From Toxotes chatareus (lineage: Eukaryota > Chordata > Actinopteri > Toxotidae): 64,000 nt of DNA. Each line of letters opens with the position of its first letter. Position 1 is the stretch's first letter. Positions 22,037 to 33,560 of the stretch are shown piece after piece. The notes under the pieces are model-generated. The model ran no database searches. It saw only the letters and a list, made by a program, of their open reading frames with translations, and was not told the origin of the DNA. The position numbers were made by a program, and so were the translations under genes. The stretch lies in assembly GCA_016801885.1 (NCBI GenBank), contig JAFBJY010000359.1:124001-188000 (forward strand). The letters are read 5' to 3'.

Positions 22037-25000
22037 TTCAGAATCTCTGAATTCCTGTGAATATTGCTTTAGTTAAACATCATGGTGCACGTGTCCTCAA
22101 GATCTAACACTACACTCTAATCACTCTAGCTCTAGTCCACTTCAAGCAACCATGTAATGCTTCTTTTCTCTCCTGCTGTCTCTCCCTGCTGTCTCTCCTC
22201 TCTCTTGCCACGGTGTGTGGATGTTTGAATTCTCCTTCTGCCTCCTTTAGCGAGCATGTGTGTAATAAATGGCAGTATTTTTGTGGTATTGAGGAGAGAC
22301 CTGGGGAAATAGAGGCTCGGCTCACTGCACAGATAGTAAGCCCCACATGGCAGCATGAAGCTGGTCAGTCCCTGTAGCTGATGCGGACCAGCCTAAATTA
22401 GCCACAATTCTTAGATCTCACGTTAGTTCCTGTCAGCTGTTCCCCGGCTCCTCAGGCAACCCGTGCCGGAAGCGTTTTCAGGCAGGGTGGTGGCAGTCCC
22501 GAAGCCAAGCAGAGCAGCATGAGAACAAAGGCCCGATGGTTTCAATTATCAGCAGCATTTATGCTCAAAATAGATTTTCCCCAATCAGCGACACACCGCT
22601 GAGGAAAAAACTCTGGTTATTGGCAGCTCCATTTTGCGAAATGTGAGTTAGAGACTCCGAGCCATAGTTAAATGCATCCCCTGGGGCCAAATGACGTTGG
22701 TCGTATTTAAAACTGCTGGCTAAGGATAAGCGTGGGTTTGGTAAAGATGGTTATTCACGTGTGTATTGACGCGGTCGCCAATCGGAGGTCACTAAAATTA
22801 ATGTGAGTCGGTGTGTAACTTTGCCAAAACAATATGGGACTCTGTGGTATTTCTCTGGACCCTGGACCTCTGGACCTCTGGATCTCCGCTGCCATGTGCC
22901 AGTCTTACGAGAGAGCAATGGCCTACGCGTTACTCCAGCAGATGGGCCTATCCTAGTTGATAATACTGCTGCTTTCATTGCGTAATCAGAGGTCCAGTAA
23001 TCAGGGAAGCTAGCTCCATGGTACAATTCACAAATACGCATTCTTTAAAGCAGACATCCATAAAGCTGGAAAGGAAATGATTATCCACTAATTTAGAGGT
23101 GAATTCACCTAGCCTGGAAAGACAGCTTTATAACGTATAAAAAAGCCCTTCCAAGGCGTGGCAAAAGAACTGCACCTATTACTCAGTCATTAATAGAGGG
23201 AAAACAAAAACAACCTTAGGTTTTTTTTTCAGCACTGTGTAGCCAGGCTGACAAAGAGCTGCCAGCTCTGTTGTACCATCCATCCCTTCTAAGCTCTCAC
23301 TAGTAATGACTTTATGAGCTTTTAGCAACAAAATAGTAGACATTAGAGACAGAATCCATCTCATCCATAACACCACAGCTGTTAATGATGGTAGGTATGT
23401 GTCTGAATGGTAGCATCTTTAGAAATGTTCGCCAGTCTCGATTTGCTCGTTAGACTGTTTCTTTTCCATGATCTAGCTTAAATTGACTTCAATAGTTTCT
23501 AAATCTAAATCATCAAAACATGTCTTTTTTGGATCCTATCCCTGATTTGAGGTTATTTTGTTTGGTCCCAAACACCTCAGAAACAGTTTATCTAATCATA
23601 TAGTTACCTGGATGGCATTAATTTAGCCTCCAGTACGACTGTGAGGAACCTTGGAGTTATTTTTGATCAGGATCTGTCCTTTAACTCACATATAAAACAA
23701 GTCTCTAGGACCGCCTTTCTTTCACCTGCGCAATATCAGTAAGATTAGGAACATTCTGTCGCAGAGTGATGCTGAAAAATTAGTCCATGCTTTTGTTACT
23801 TCTAGGCTGGACTACTGTAATTCCCTATTATCAGGATGTCCAGTTAACTATCTAAAAAGCATCCAGCTGATCCAAAAATGCTGCAGCGAGAGTACTGACT
23901 GGAATTAGCAAGAGAGATCACATTACTCCTGTACTAACTTCTCTTCATTGGCTTCCTGTAAAATCCAGAATTGATTTTAAAATCCTTCTCCTTACATATA
24001 AGGCCCTCAATGGCCAGGCTCCTTCATATCTCAAAGAGCTGATAGTACCATATCATCCTAACAGATTGCTTGCTCCCAGAATGCAGGTTTGCTTATGGTT
24101 CCCAAAATCTCTAAAAGTAGAATGGGAGGCCGAGCCTTTAGCTATCAGGCCCTCTCCTATGGAACCAACTGCCAGTTTGGGTTCGGGAAGCAGACACCTC
24201 TCTAATTTTAAAACGGCTTAAAACCTTCTTGTTTGATAAAGCTTATAATTAGTTGTAGTTACAGTCCTAGTTATTTATTAAACTTATAGTTAGTCACAAT
24301 TATCTCTATAGACACTGTTACAGTTAAGGATATAGCCCTTAGTAGGGCTGGCTCAGGCAACTGAATCATCCCCTAGTTATGCTGCTATAGGCCTAGGCTG
24401 CTGGGGGACATCCCATGATTTACTGCACTTCTTCTTCTTTTTCTTTCTCTCCTCAGACCCACTCTCAAATCTATTAGCCTTTATTACATGTCATTAACTC
24501 TGTGTCCTCTCTGTCCCGTAGTCCTGTGTTTGTTTCTCTCTGGTCTCTTTCTGTACCTTACTGCAGGTACCTCTGGCTCTGGAGCTGCATGTCCTATGGT
24601 CCTGGCTCCACCCACCTGCTGCTGTTTATTGTTTACAATGATCTATTTCTAACATGTTTAATGTTCCGCTCTGCTACAGATAAATATTTGATTAATATTC
24701 TTTGCAAACTGTAATGTAAATAATTACCAGTCATGACAGCTTTTTGCCTCCGTGCTCTGTTTCATAATTCTAATCTGCTGAGCACACATTATCCAATAAC
24801 TGTTCACTAACTGTAATGTAAATACTGACCCACATTGTCTGTATTATGCTGCATGTCTTTCTCCCCTCTCCTCCATTCCTAGCTGTCCTATCTTCCTCCT
24901 TTTCCTCCTTTCACCCAGCCCGCCATCGGCAGGAGGGTCCCCATCTGAGCCAGGTTCTGCTCAAGGTTTCTTCCTGTTAAAAGGGAGTTTTCTTGCCACT

Positions 25001-25113
25001 GTCGCCTTTAAGTGCTTGCTCTGGGGTCAGGCTCTGGGTCTCTGTAAAGCGCTTTGAGACAATTTTGATTGTGGAAGGCGCTTATATAAATAAAATTGAA
25101 TTGAATTGAATTG
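22037..25113 (+). mobile_element. L2-type LINE copy A, internally deleted
   Basis: It parallels L2 copy B but differs in its losses. It lacks about 130 bases at the 5' junction with Gypsy RT, and about 780 bases of RT between the 'ggatcctatccc' segment (23535) and GAGGTTATTTTGTTTGG, including the YADD motif. It keeps the full 3' UTR that copy B lacks: 24690-25080 with CTGGGTCTCTGTAAAGCGC, and the TTGAATTGAATTG tail. Its last bases abut the truncated LTR of copy B. Confidence 0.8.
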
Positions 25114-25699
25114 TGATTTTGGCTCCAGCACATTCCATTTCGGGTAAAAGTGAGATCTTAGTGGTCATAGTTTATTTTGGTTACTGTGTTTTGATTGATA
25201 GATTGTTCTGATATATTCCTGATTTTGTTTAGCACCTTGAACGGCTATTTTGCAAGTCTTCGGCTCATGCATTTTTTTTTTAAATTGACATGCAGTTGTC
25301 ATGACTGATAGTTTTTTTTGGTTTTCTACTAAATATGCAGTATGGCGTACTAAATGTAAATACAGCTCAGCTTAAATGCTGAATAAGCACACATTAACCC
25401 AGTAGCAGACTGGTTGAACTTAATTATTTTTTTTATTATTGTAAGAAAGACTGGGATTTACTTTCAAGTAAAGGACTGTAACTAGATTAAGTATTTTGTT
25501 TACTTTTGATACTGTGAAATTTTGTATGGATTTAATCATAAGAAGAATATCGTCAGAAGTATATTTTGCATGTTGGCAAATAAAATCCGACAGAGCGAAG
25601 CTGCATAGAAAAGGAGTACATGTCGCCTGTGTCATCCTTTTCTCCTGTTTTATACAGAACCTTATCTGCATACACGTTCTCAACCTGGGACCTGTAACA
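25114..25699 (+). repeat. Internal LTR (copy B), 5'-truncated
   Basis: It starts at TGATTTTGGCTCCAG, equivalent to position 18047 in LTR A, and runs to the LTR end CCTGTAACA. The missing first half is replaced directly by the L2 tail. This marks the duplication junction. Confidence 0.85.
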
Positions 25700-25705
25700 G
25701 ATTTG

Positions 25706-25723
25706 TGGGGGCTCGTCCGGGAT
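25706..25723 (+). promoter_or_regulatory. Primer binding site, tRNA-Pro
   Basis: TGGGGGCTCGTCCGGGAT lies six bases after the LTR and is complementary to the 3' end of tRNA-Pro including CCA. It is the same 18-base PBS used by several vertebrate gammaretroviruses. It primes minus-strand DNA synthesis. Confidence 0.9.
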
Positions 25724-25888
25724 CGATTTACACTTGTGGTTAGAGACGCTGTTGATCCAGTGATCCCTGAACCTGAGGACCAGAGTGCCGCACATCATCA
25801 GAGCAAAGGGGCTGCGAGAATCCAGGGCGCCTGACTCCTGCCAGAGCGAGGGGTTCCAGGAGCCAAGGGCATCTGATGAGCGCTCACA

Positions 25889-27530
25889 ATGGCAGACAAC
25901 GAGAGGAAGAAGTTGGTTTGGGCTATCAAGAAGGGACTGTTTCGCCTTTCTGCCGATGAGTTGTTCCAGCTTGCTACTGACATCCCACGGACATCTGACC
26001 AAGACCCAGCTAAGTTGACTAAACATGATGAGGAGGGTTGCATTGATTATGTGTGTTCATACATGTACAGTACAGTTTTGCTGGAGTTAGAAGATGAGGG
26101 AATGTCACAGCTACTTGTTTTAAAAGACATGATTGCTGAAATGGTTCATGACAGTAATGAGGGTGAATTTCCTCCTGAAGTGGGGGCAGATGTCATTGCT
26201 TCTGATGCTAATGCTCCATCACCCTTACCACCTAGTGTTGCTCGCACTAACACAAACACCATGGGTATGCACACTGAAGCTTCCACACCAGATCTGGCTT
26301 CACAAACTAATGCCCTTGAATCACAGATAAGTAAGCTGATCTCAAGCTATGATGAGTTGTGTCAAAAGTTAAACAGGGTCCCATTCCACTCACTGCCCAT
26401 ATGACTGAGACTCAGCCTGCTGACAATGACTGTAACCAGCCCCACAGTCCACATGTCCTACAGTCACCCTGCCTAAACACTGACCGACATTCCACCAGCA
26501 CTATTGAAAGCATGATTGCTCTCAAAGACCTCCCCCTACTACAGAGGAAAGAATTTAAAATCCACGGTGGACAAATTGGAGACAATGCATCTGATATAAG
26601 TTACAGTAATATCAGTAAACAAATTGATCAAGGATTGAAAGAAAAGCACACTGAGGGCGAGATCACCAGGGCAGTGTTCCGCATCATAAAGCCTGGCAAC
26701 TTCAAGGATATGCTCTCCAGCAAGGATGAAATGACAATAGAAGAGCTAAAGAGTTTCCTACAATCACACTTGGGAGAGAAGAGTAGCACTGAGCTGTTTC
26801 AGGAACTGATGAATGCTAAACAACATGAGCATGAAACACCACAGCAGTTTCTCTACAGAGTGATGGGGCTCAAGCAAAGGGTGATATTCACATCCAGGCA
26901 GACAGATTCAGACATAAAGTATGAACCCCGAACAGCACAGAATGTATTCCTTCGCACGGTCTATCAGGGCTTGAGTGAGAAGCATGACGATATCAGGCGA
27001 GAGTTGAAGCCCCTCCTCTCCGACCCCACAGTTACTGATGAGGCACTTCTGAGGCAAGTGACGAAAACAACAAGTGAGGAAAGTGAAAGGAAGAGACGCT
27101 TGGGGCGTGCACTCGCCAAAAGTAGCTCACGCTCAGAGTAGCGAAGTCAACACTAGTGAGGTGGACAAAGAAAGGTGTAGCACTGACATTAATGCTAAAG
27201 ATGAGCTAATCCATCAGCTTAGTGCTCAAGTACAGGCCCTGACTCAGGCAGTAAGCTCCCTTCAGTCCAATGTTGCGGCTGCAACAAAATCGTCAACATC
27301 TGAGCCTCAACCCCAGTGTACCTGCCAATGTTCCAATAAACAGAGCAAACAGCTACGAAAGGAGAGACAATATGGCTGCCCTAACTGCATCGCCAGTAAC
27401 CGAACCAACTGTAATCACTGTTTTGTTTGCGGGGAAGAGGGCACCGTGCTGTGGGATGCCTAAAAAAGCCAAGCCATCGGGAACGCACTTCGTCACGGCA
27501 GGGGGACAACCTGTGACCGACTGCAGCATC
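25889..27530 (+). pseudogene. Gypsy gag, copy B
   Basis: It starts at ATG 25889 (MADNERKKL). A leading region of about 170 residues, acidic in parts, precedes a capsid-like region containing LQRKEFKIHGGQIG and LFQELMNAKQHEHETPQQFL (about 26540-26880). A cysteine-rich zinc knuckle follows (CPNCIAS, CFVCGEEG near 27378-27445). Frame changes occur near 26390, 27110, 27270 and 27450. The knuckle itself is split by one of them. Gag would form the particle and bind the RNA template. Confidence 0.75.
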
Positions 27531-29063
27531 CAGTCCCACCCAAACACCAGCAAGCCAATACCAGCACATATTGACCACAATCTTGCTGCTCCTTCTCCAT
27601 CACCAACTGATGTCAAGTCAACATCACAGCGGATAGCTAACTTAATAGGGAAGAAATGTTTAGTGAAGTGTAATCTGAGTGGATATGCTGTTACAGCTCT
27701 ACTGGATTCTGGTGCCCAGGTCAGTATTATTGATCGTCCATGGAAACTGAAATACTTACCTCAACAGGACGTGCGCCTCTCAGAAGCGAGCTTCTTGGAG
27801 ACAGAGAACTGGATCTCACTGCAGTTAATGGAGAGCCAATACCATAGGATGGATGGGTCGAACTCACCTTTAACTTACCTGGCAATGACGATCCAAACCT
27901 CGCCATCAGAGTACCCTTCCTGGTCAGTTGTGTGGCTCTTGTGAGACCAATCGTGGGTTTCAATGTGATCCAAGAGCTCATTCTGGGGCAAGAGGGTGGA
28001 ATTGAAGTTGTCACCGTTATTGCAAAATTGCTGAGAGAAGCCATGCAGATTGAAAATGACAAAGCTGAGGCAATTGTGAACTTTGTACAGACCCGAGAGC
28101 CCACTCATGACCATGCACCAGTGAGAGTTGGTCGACATGACATCATCCTCCACCCAGGCCAAGTTTCCCACATCAAATGTAAGGTGCCAGCTGATTTCAC
28201 CCCATCTGTGGCATTGTTCGAGGTCAACCATCCAGACCCAAGACTGGAGCAACTAGATGTTGGGGATGGCCTTGTTGAAGTCCACCACACCAGGCAGCCT
28301 TATGTCGAAATCCCAGTGTGTAACCACACCAAACACGACATTACACTACACAGCACTACAATATTAGGTAGTATCCAGCCAATAGACAAGATAGTGGACA
28401 CTGACCAGACAAACATTCAGGGTAACAACATTAACTTACCTGTTGTGGTCACAGGGAAGACAAAGATCAGACAGACCAACTTCCCCAGCTGTGGCACCCC
28501 CTGTTGATGTAAGCCATTTAAATGATGAACAACAAGAAATAGTGAAAATAAATGCTCTATGAGGAGTCAAATGCATTCGCTCAGGATGATAATGACATTG
28601 GGTGTGTTCCAAGCCTCCAAATGAGCATAACTCTGAAGGATGACATTCCAGTACAGCGGTCCTACGCAGCAATCCCTAAGCCCCTCTACAAGGAAGTCAA
28701 GGATTATATCCAGGACTTATTGGCTAAGAAGTGGATAGTAAAATCAAAATCCCCATACTCTGCCCCAGTGGTCTGTGTTCGCAAGAAGGACGGAAGCTTG
28801 AGGCTGTGCATTGATTACAGGCTCTTGAACCAAAAGACAGTGCCAGACAGACATCCCTTGCCCCGTATTCAAGATCTCATTGACACACTCGGGCGATACA
28901 GCTGGTTCTCAATTTTGGATCAGGAAAAGCCTATCATCAAGGCTTCATTGCAGAGGGGTCACGGCATATGACAGCGTTTATCACTCCATGGGGCTTGTAT
29001 GAGTGGGTGCGCATTCCTTTGGGCTTTCAAATGCACCAGCTGCGTTTCAGAGGAGTATGGAAG
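27531..29063 (+). pseudogene. Gypsy protease and RT N-terminal half, copy B
   Basis: The protease motif ALLDSGAQVSIID lies near 27695-27735. RT sequence follows: YSAPVVCVRKKDGSLRLCIDY (about 28758-28818) and PDRHPLPRIQDLID (about 28849-28880). Frame breaks occur near 27935, 28510-28550 and 28971. It stops within the conserved segment before the YLDD motif, where the L2 element is inserted after GGAAG at 29059-29063. Confidence 0.8.
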
Positions 29064-29303
29064 TGTTGGCTGACGTGGTGGTAACGTATTGTGTCACTTC
29101 CTGTTTGCTGCTTCTGCACTGTGGTGTTACGAGTGTTATCCTAGCTTATTAATCAACTCTTACTTTGCCGTGTTCTGTGGTCAATCTCTGAATTCCTGTA
29201 CACGATATTGCTTTAGTTAAACATCTGTGGTGCACGTGTCCCTCGGAATCTAACACTACACTCTAATCACTCTAACTCTGGTCCGCTAGCTTAGCTGTTA
29301 GCA

Positions 29304-29510
29304 ATGGCTTCTCTCTCTCCTGCTGTCTCTCCTGCTGTCTCTCCTCTCTCTTGCACGGTGTGTGAGATGTTTAGTTACTCCTCTGCCTCCTTTAGCGATA
29401 ATGGTATGTGTAATAAATGTAGCATTTTTGTAGCATTGGAGGCGAGACTTAGGGAAGTAGAGGCTCGGCTCAAGACCATAGATAATCGCCCAAGAGCAGC
29501 GCTTAGCTAG
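29304..29510 (+). pseudogene. L2 ORF1 N-terminal part
   Basis: 68 residues with the pairs CTVC and CNKC, then ALEARLREVEARLK, a short heptad-like coiled-coil stretch. This is the usual N-terminal module of fish L2 ORF1. The frame stops soon after, before the esterase segment, so the protein is broken. Confidence 0.6.
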
Positions 29511-29629
29511 TCAGTCCCCTGTAGCTGATGCGGACCAGCCTAAATTAGCCACAGCTAGCCGTCCCCACGTTAGCTCCTGTCAGCCGTTCCCGGCAGCTCC
29601 CGAGCAGCCCGGGAAGCCAGGGCGGCTGG

Positions 29630-30060
29630 GTGGCAGTCCGAAGGAAACATAGCATGAAACAACGGCCCGTGGTTCACCATCAACCGCTTCATGTTTCAAA
29701 CAGATTTTCCCCAATCAGCGACACACCCGCTGAGGAAAAAACTCTGGTTATTGGCAGCTCCATTTTGCGAAATGTGAAGTTAGAGACTCCAGCGACCATA
29801 GTTAAATGCATCCCTGGGGCCAGAGCGGGCGACGTTGAATCGTATTTAAAACTGCTGGCTAAGGATAAACGTAGATTTGGTAAGATCGTTATTCACGTCG
29901 GGCGGTAATGACACCCGATTACGCCAATCGGAGGTCACTAAAATTAATGTGGAGTCGGTGTGTAACTTTGCCAAAACAATGTCGGACTCTGTAGTGTTCT
30001 CTGGACCCTGGACCTCTGGACCTCTGGATCTCCGCTGCCATGTGCCAGTCTTACAGAGAG
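29630..30060 (+). pseudogene. L2 ORF1 SGNH-esterase-like domain
   Basis: It contains LVIGSSILRNV (block I) and, across a frameshift at about 29900, VIHVG/GGNDTR (block III), the signature of the SGNH-hydrolase domain in L2/CR1 ORF1 proteins. Sequence then jumps to RT-leader sequence ending near 30115, with no endonuclease. Confidence 0.65.
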
Positions 30061-30121
30061 CAATGGCCTAAACGTTACTCCAGCAGATATAGACTATCTA
30101 GTTGATAATACTGCTGCTTCA

Positions 30122-32207
30122 TTGCGCTCAACCCTTGACTCTGTTGCCCCTTTGAAAAAGAAGGTCAGTAATCAGAGGAAGCTAGCTCCATGGTACAATT
30201 CACAAATACGTACTTTAAAGCAGATATCACGAAAGCTGGAAAGGAAATGGTTATCCACTAATTTAGAGGAATTCCGCCTAGCCTGGAAAGACAGCTTTAT
30301 AACGATAAAAAAAGCCCTTCGTAAGGCAAGAACTGCCTATTACTCATCATTAATAGAGGAAAACAAGAACAACCCTAGGTTTCTTTTCAGCACTGTAGCC
30401 AGGCTGACAAAGAGCCATAGCTCTGTTGTACCATCCATCCCTTTAGCTCTCACTAGTAATGACTTTATGAGCTTCTTTAGCAACAAAATAGTAGACATTA
30501 GAGACAGAATCCATCTCATCCTGCCTACAACTGTTAATGATGTAGGTATGTCTAGAACAGCATCTTTAGAAATGTCTGCCAGTCCTGATTTGTCGTTAGA
30601 CTGTTTCTCTCCCATAGATCTAGCTGAATTGACTTCAATAGTTTCTAAATCTAAATCATCAACATGTCTTTTGGATCCTATCCCGACCAGACTTCTTAAA
30701 GATGTGTTGCCTTTGATTGGCACTCACATATTAGATCAGATAAATCTCTCGTTGGTTACAGGATATGTCCCACAGGCTTTTAAGGTTGCAGTTATCAAAC
30801 CTTTACTTAAAAAAGCCTTCTCTGGACTCTGACATTTTGGCAAACTATAGACCTATATCCAATCTCCCTTTAATTCTAAAATTCTTGAAAAGGCTGTTGC
30901 AACTCAGCTGTGTGACCATCTACATAGGAACGGTTTGTTTGAAGTTTTTCAGTCAGGATTTAGAGTTCATCATAGCACAGAGACAGCACTGGTGAAAGTT
31001 ACCAACGACCTTCTTATAGCATCAGATAATGGACTCGCTCTCTATACTTGTCCTGCTAGATCTTAGTGCTGCATTTGACACCATTGATCATAATATCCTA
31101 TTGGATAGATTGGAACATGTTATTGGGATTAAAGGAACAGCACTAGGCTGGTTTAAATCATATCTATCAGATAGATACCAGTTTGTCCATGTTAATGACG
31201 ATCCTCCATATATACCAGAGTAAGTCATGGAGTTCCACAGGGTTCTGTGCTTGGACCGATACTGTTCACCTTATACATGCTTCCCTAGGCAATATTATCA
31301 GGGAGCATGGAATAAATTTCCATTGCTATGCGGATGATACCCAGCTATATTTATCTATGAAACCAGACGAAACAGATCAGTTAACCATACTTCAGGCATG
31401 TCTTAAAGACATAAAGGCCTGGATGACCTGTAACTTTCTTCTTCTGAATTCAGACAAAACTGAGGTTATTTTGTTTGGTCCCAAACACCTCAGAAACAGT
31501 TTATCTAATCATATAGTTACTCTGGATGGCATTAATTTAGCCTCCAGTACGACTGTGAGGAACCTTGGAGTTATTTTTTTGATCAGGATCTGTCCTTTAA
31601 CTCACATATAAAACAAGTCTCTAGGACCGCCTTCTTTCACCTGCGCAATATCAGTAAGATTAGGAACATTCTGTCGCAGAGTGATGCTGAAAAATTAGTC
31701 CATGCTTTTGTTACTTCTAGGCTGGACTACTGTAATTCCCTATTATCAGGATGTCCAGTTAACTATCTAAAAGCATCCAGCTGATCCAAAATGCTGCAGC
31801 GAGAGTACTGACTGGAATTAGCAAGAGAGATCACATTACTCCTGTACTAACTTCTCTTCATTGGCTTCCTGTAAAATCCAGAATTGATTTTAAAATCCTT
31901 CTCCTTACATATAAGGCCCTCAATGGCCAGGCTCCTTCATATCTCAAAGAGCTGATAGTACCATATCATCCTAACAGATTGCTTCTGTTCCCAGAATGCA
32001 GGTTTGCTTATGGTTCCCAAAATCTCTAAAAGTAGAATGGGAGGCCGAGCCTTTAGCTATCAGGCCCCTCTCCTATGGAACCAACTGCCAGTTTGGGTTC
32101 GGGAAGCAGACACCTCTCTAATTTTAAAACGAAGCTTAAAACCTTCTTGTTTGATAAAGCTTATAATTAGTTGTAGTTACAGTCCTAGTTATTTATTAAA
32201 CTTATAG
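30122..32207 (+). pseudogene. L2 reverse transcriptase
   Basis: The first long frame (30122-30832, 236 aa) is the RT thumb-proximal leader and fingers (YNSQIRTLK, CLLDPIPTRLLKD). Then come SILVLLDLSAAFDTIDHNIL (about 31036-31095), the catalytic CYADDTQLYL (31326-31355) and the C-terminal region with MGGRAFSYQAPLLWNQLP. Frames change near 30826, 31000, 31220, 31580 and 31770, so no single protein is made. Family: L2/CR1-like. Confidence 0.8.
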
Positions 32208-32644
32208 TTAGTCACAATTATCTCTATAGACACTGTTACAGTTAAGGATATAGCCCTTAGTAGGGCTGGCTCAGGCAACTGAATCATCCCCTAGTTATGC
32301 TGCTATAGGCCTAGGCTGCTGGGGACATCCCATGATTTACTGCGCACTTCTTCTTCTTTCTCTTTCTCTCCTCAGACCCACTCTCAAATCTATTAGCCTT
32401 TATTACATGTCATTAACTCTGTGTCCTCTCTGTCCCGTAGTCCTGTGTTTGTTTCTCTCTGGTCTCTCTTTCTCTGTACCTTACTGCAGGTACCTCTGGC
32501 TCCGGAGCTGCATGTCCTATGGTCCTGGCTCCACCCACCTGCTGCTGTTTATTGTTTACAATGATCTATTTCTAACATGTTTAATGTTCCGTTCTGCTAC
32601 AGATAAATATTTGATTAATAAATAAAATTGAATTGAATTGAATT

Positions 32645-33560
32645 GGAAGACATGCTCAGCTCCTTGAGGGATGAATGCTGCATTCCATACCTAGATGACA
32701 TCCTCTGCTATGCTAAGACATTTGAAGATCATGTCATGGTACTGAGACGTGTCCTGAAGGCCCTCCAACGCCACGGCGTAAAGCTCAGGCCCACCAAGTG
32801 TGAGCTCTTCAAGAGAGAGGTCCGTTATGTAGGAAGACTGGTTTCTGCTGATGGAGTTCGTATTGATCCCAAGGATCTGGAAGCCATCCAGGCTCTAAGA
32901 GGTCAAACCCCCAAAACTGTTGGGGAAGTCCGTAAGCTACTAGGATTCCTCAGCTATTACCGCACATACATACAAGACTTCTCTAGGATTGCCAAGCCGA
33001 TGTATGAGCTCTTGCAGGTGAAAAACACCACCACAGTGTTGCCTCAGCTCAGACAAAAGAAAGGGAAGAGGGCACAGCTGTCATCCAGGACTCCAATACA
33101 GTGGAGTGAGGAGCACCAGAGAGCCCTAGACCAGCTCATACACTTCCTGTCCAACCCACCAGTGCTTGGTTACCCTGACTTTGATCTCCCTTTTGTGTTA
33201 CACACAGACGCTTCAGAACAAGGGCTTGGTGCTGTGCTGTACCAGCGCCAGGGAGGGAGGCTCAGAGTCATAGCCTATGGGTCCAGAACGCTGACGCCAG
33301 CAGAACGAAACTATAACCTTCATTCAGGCAAACTCGAGTTTCTGGCATTGAAGTGGGCCATCAGTGAGAAATTTCGAGATTACCTCTTCTATGCACCCCA
33401 CTTAAATCGTGTATACAGACAACAATCCATTAACATATGTGATGAGTACAGCCAAGCTCAATGCTGTTGGCCACAGATGGGTTGGCGAGCTTGCTGACTT
33501 CCGGTTTGAAGTGAAATACCGGCCAGGGAAGATAAATGTGGATGCCGACACACTCTCCAG
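32645..33560 (+). pseudogene. Gypsy RT C-terminal half and RNase H, copy B
   Basis: It contains YLDDILCYAKTFEDH (the catalytic YxDD motif, about 32689), VRKLLGFLSYYRTYIQDFS (connection), and RNase H with LHTDASEQGLGAVLYQ (about 33199-33245). A frame change near 33410-33490 splits the RNase H region, and the frame continues as ELADFRFEVKYRPGKINVDADTLSR. There is no stop in the first 284 codons. Confidence 0.8.

Larger units (their letters stand above)
29064..32644 (+). mobile_element. L2-type LINE copy B inserted in Gypsy RT
   Basis: The element is flanked by GGAAG at 29059-29063 and 32645-32649. Removing it and one GGAAG restores continuous Gypsy RT coding sequence. In order it shows a cysteine-containing coiled-coil ORF, an SGNH-esterase-like segment, RT and a TTGAATTGAATTG tail. 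The endonuclease domain expected between esterase and RT is missing, and about 390 bases of 3' UTR are deleted. Confidence 0.85.
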
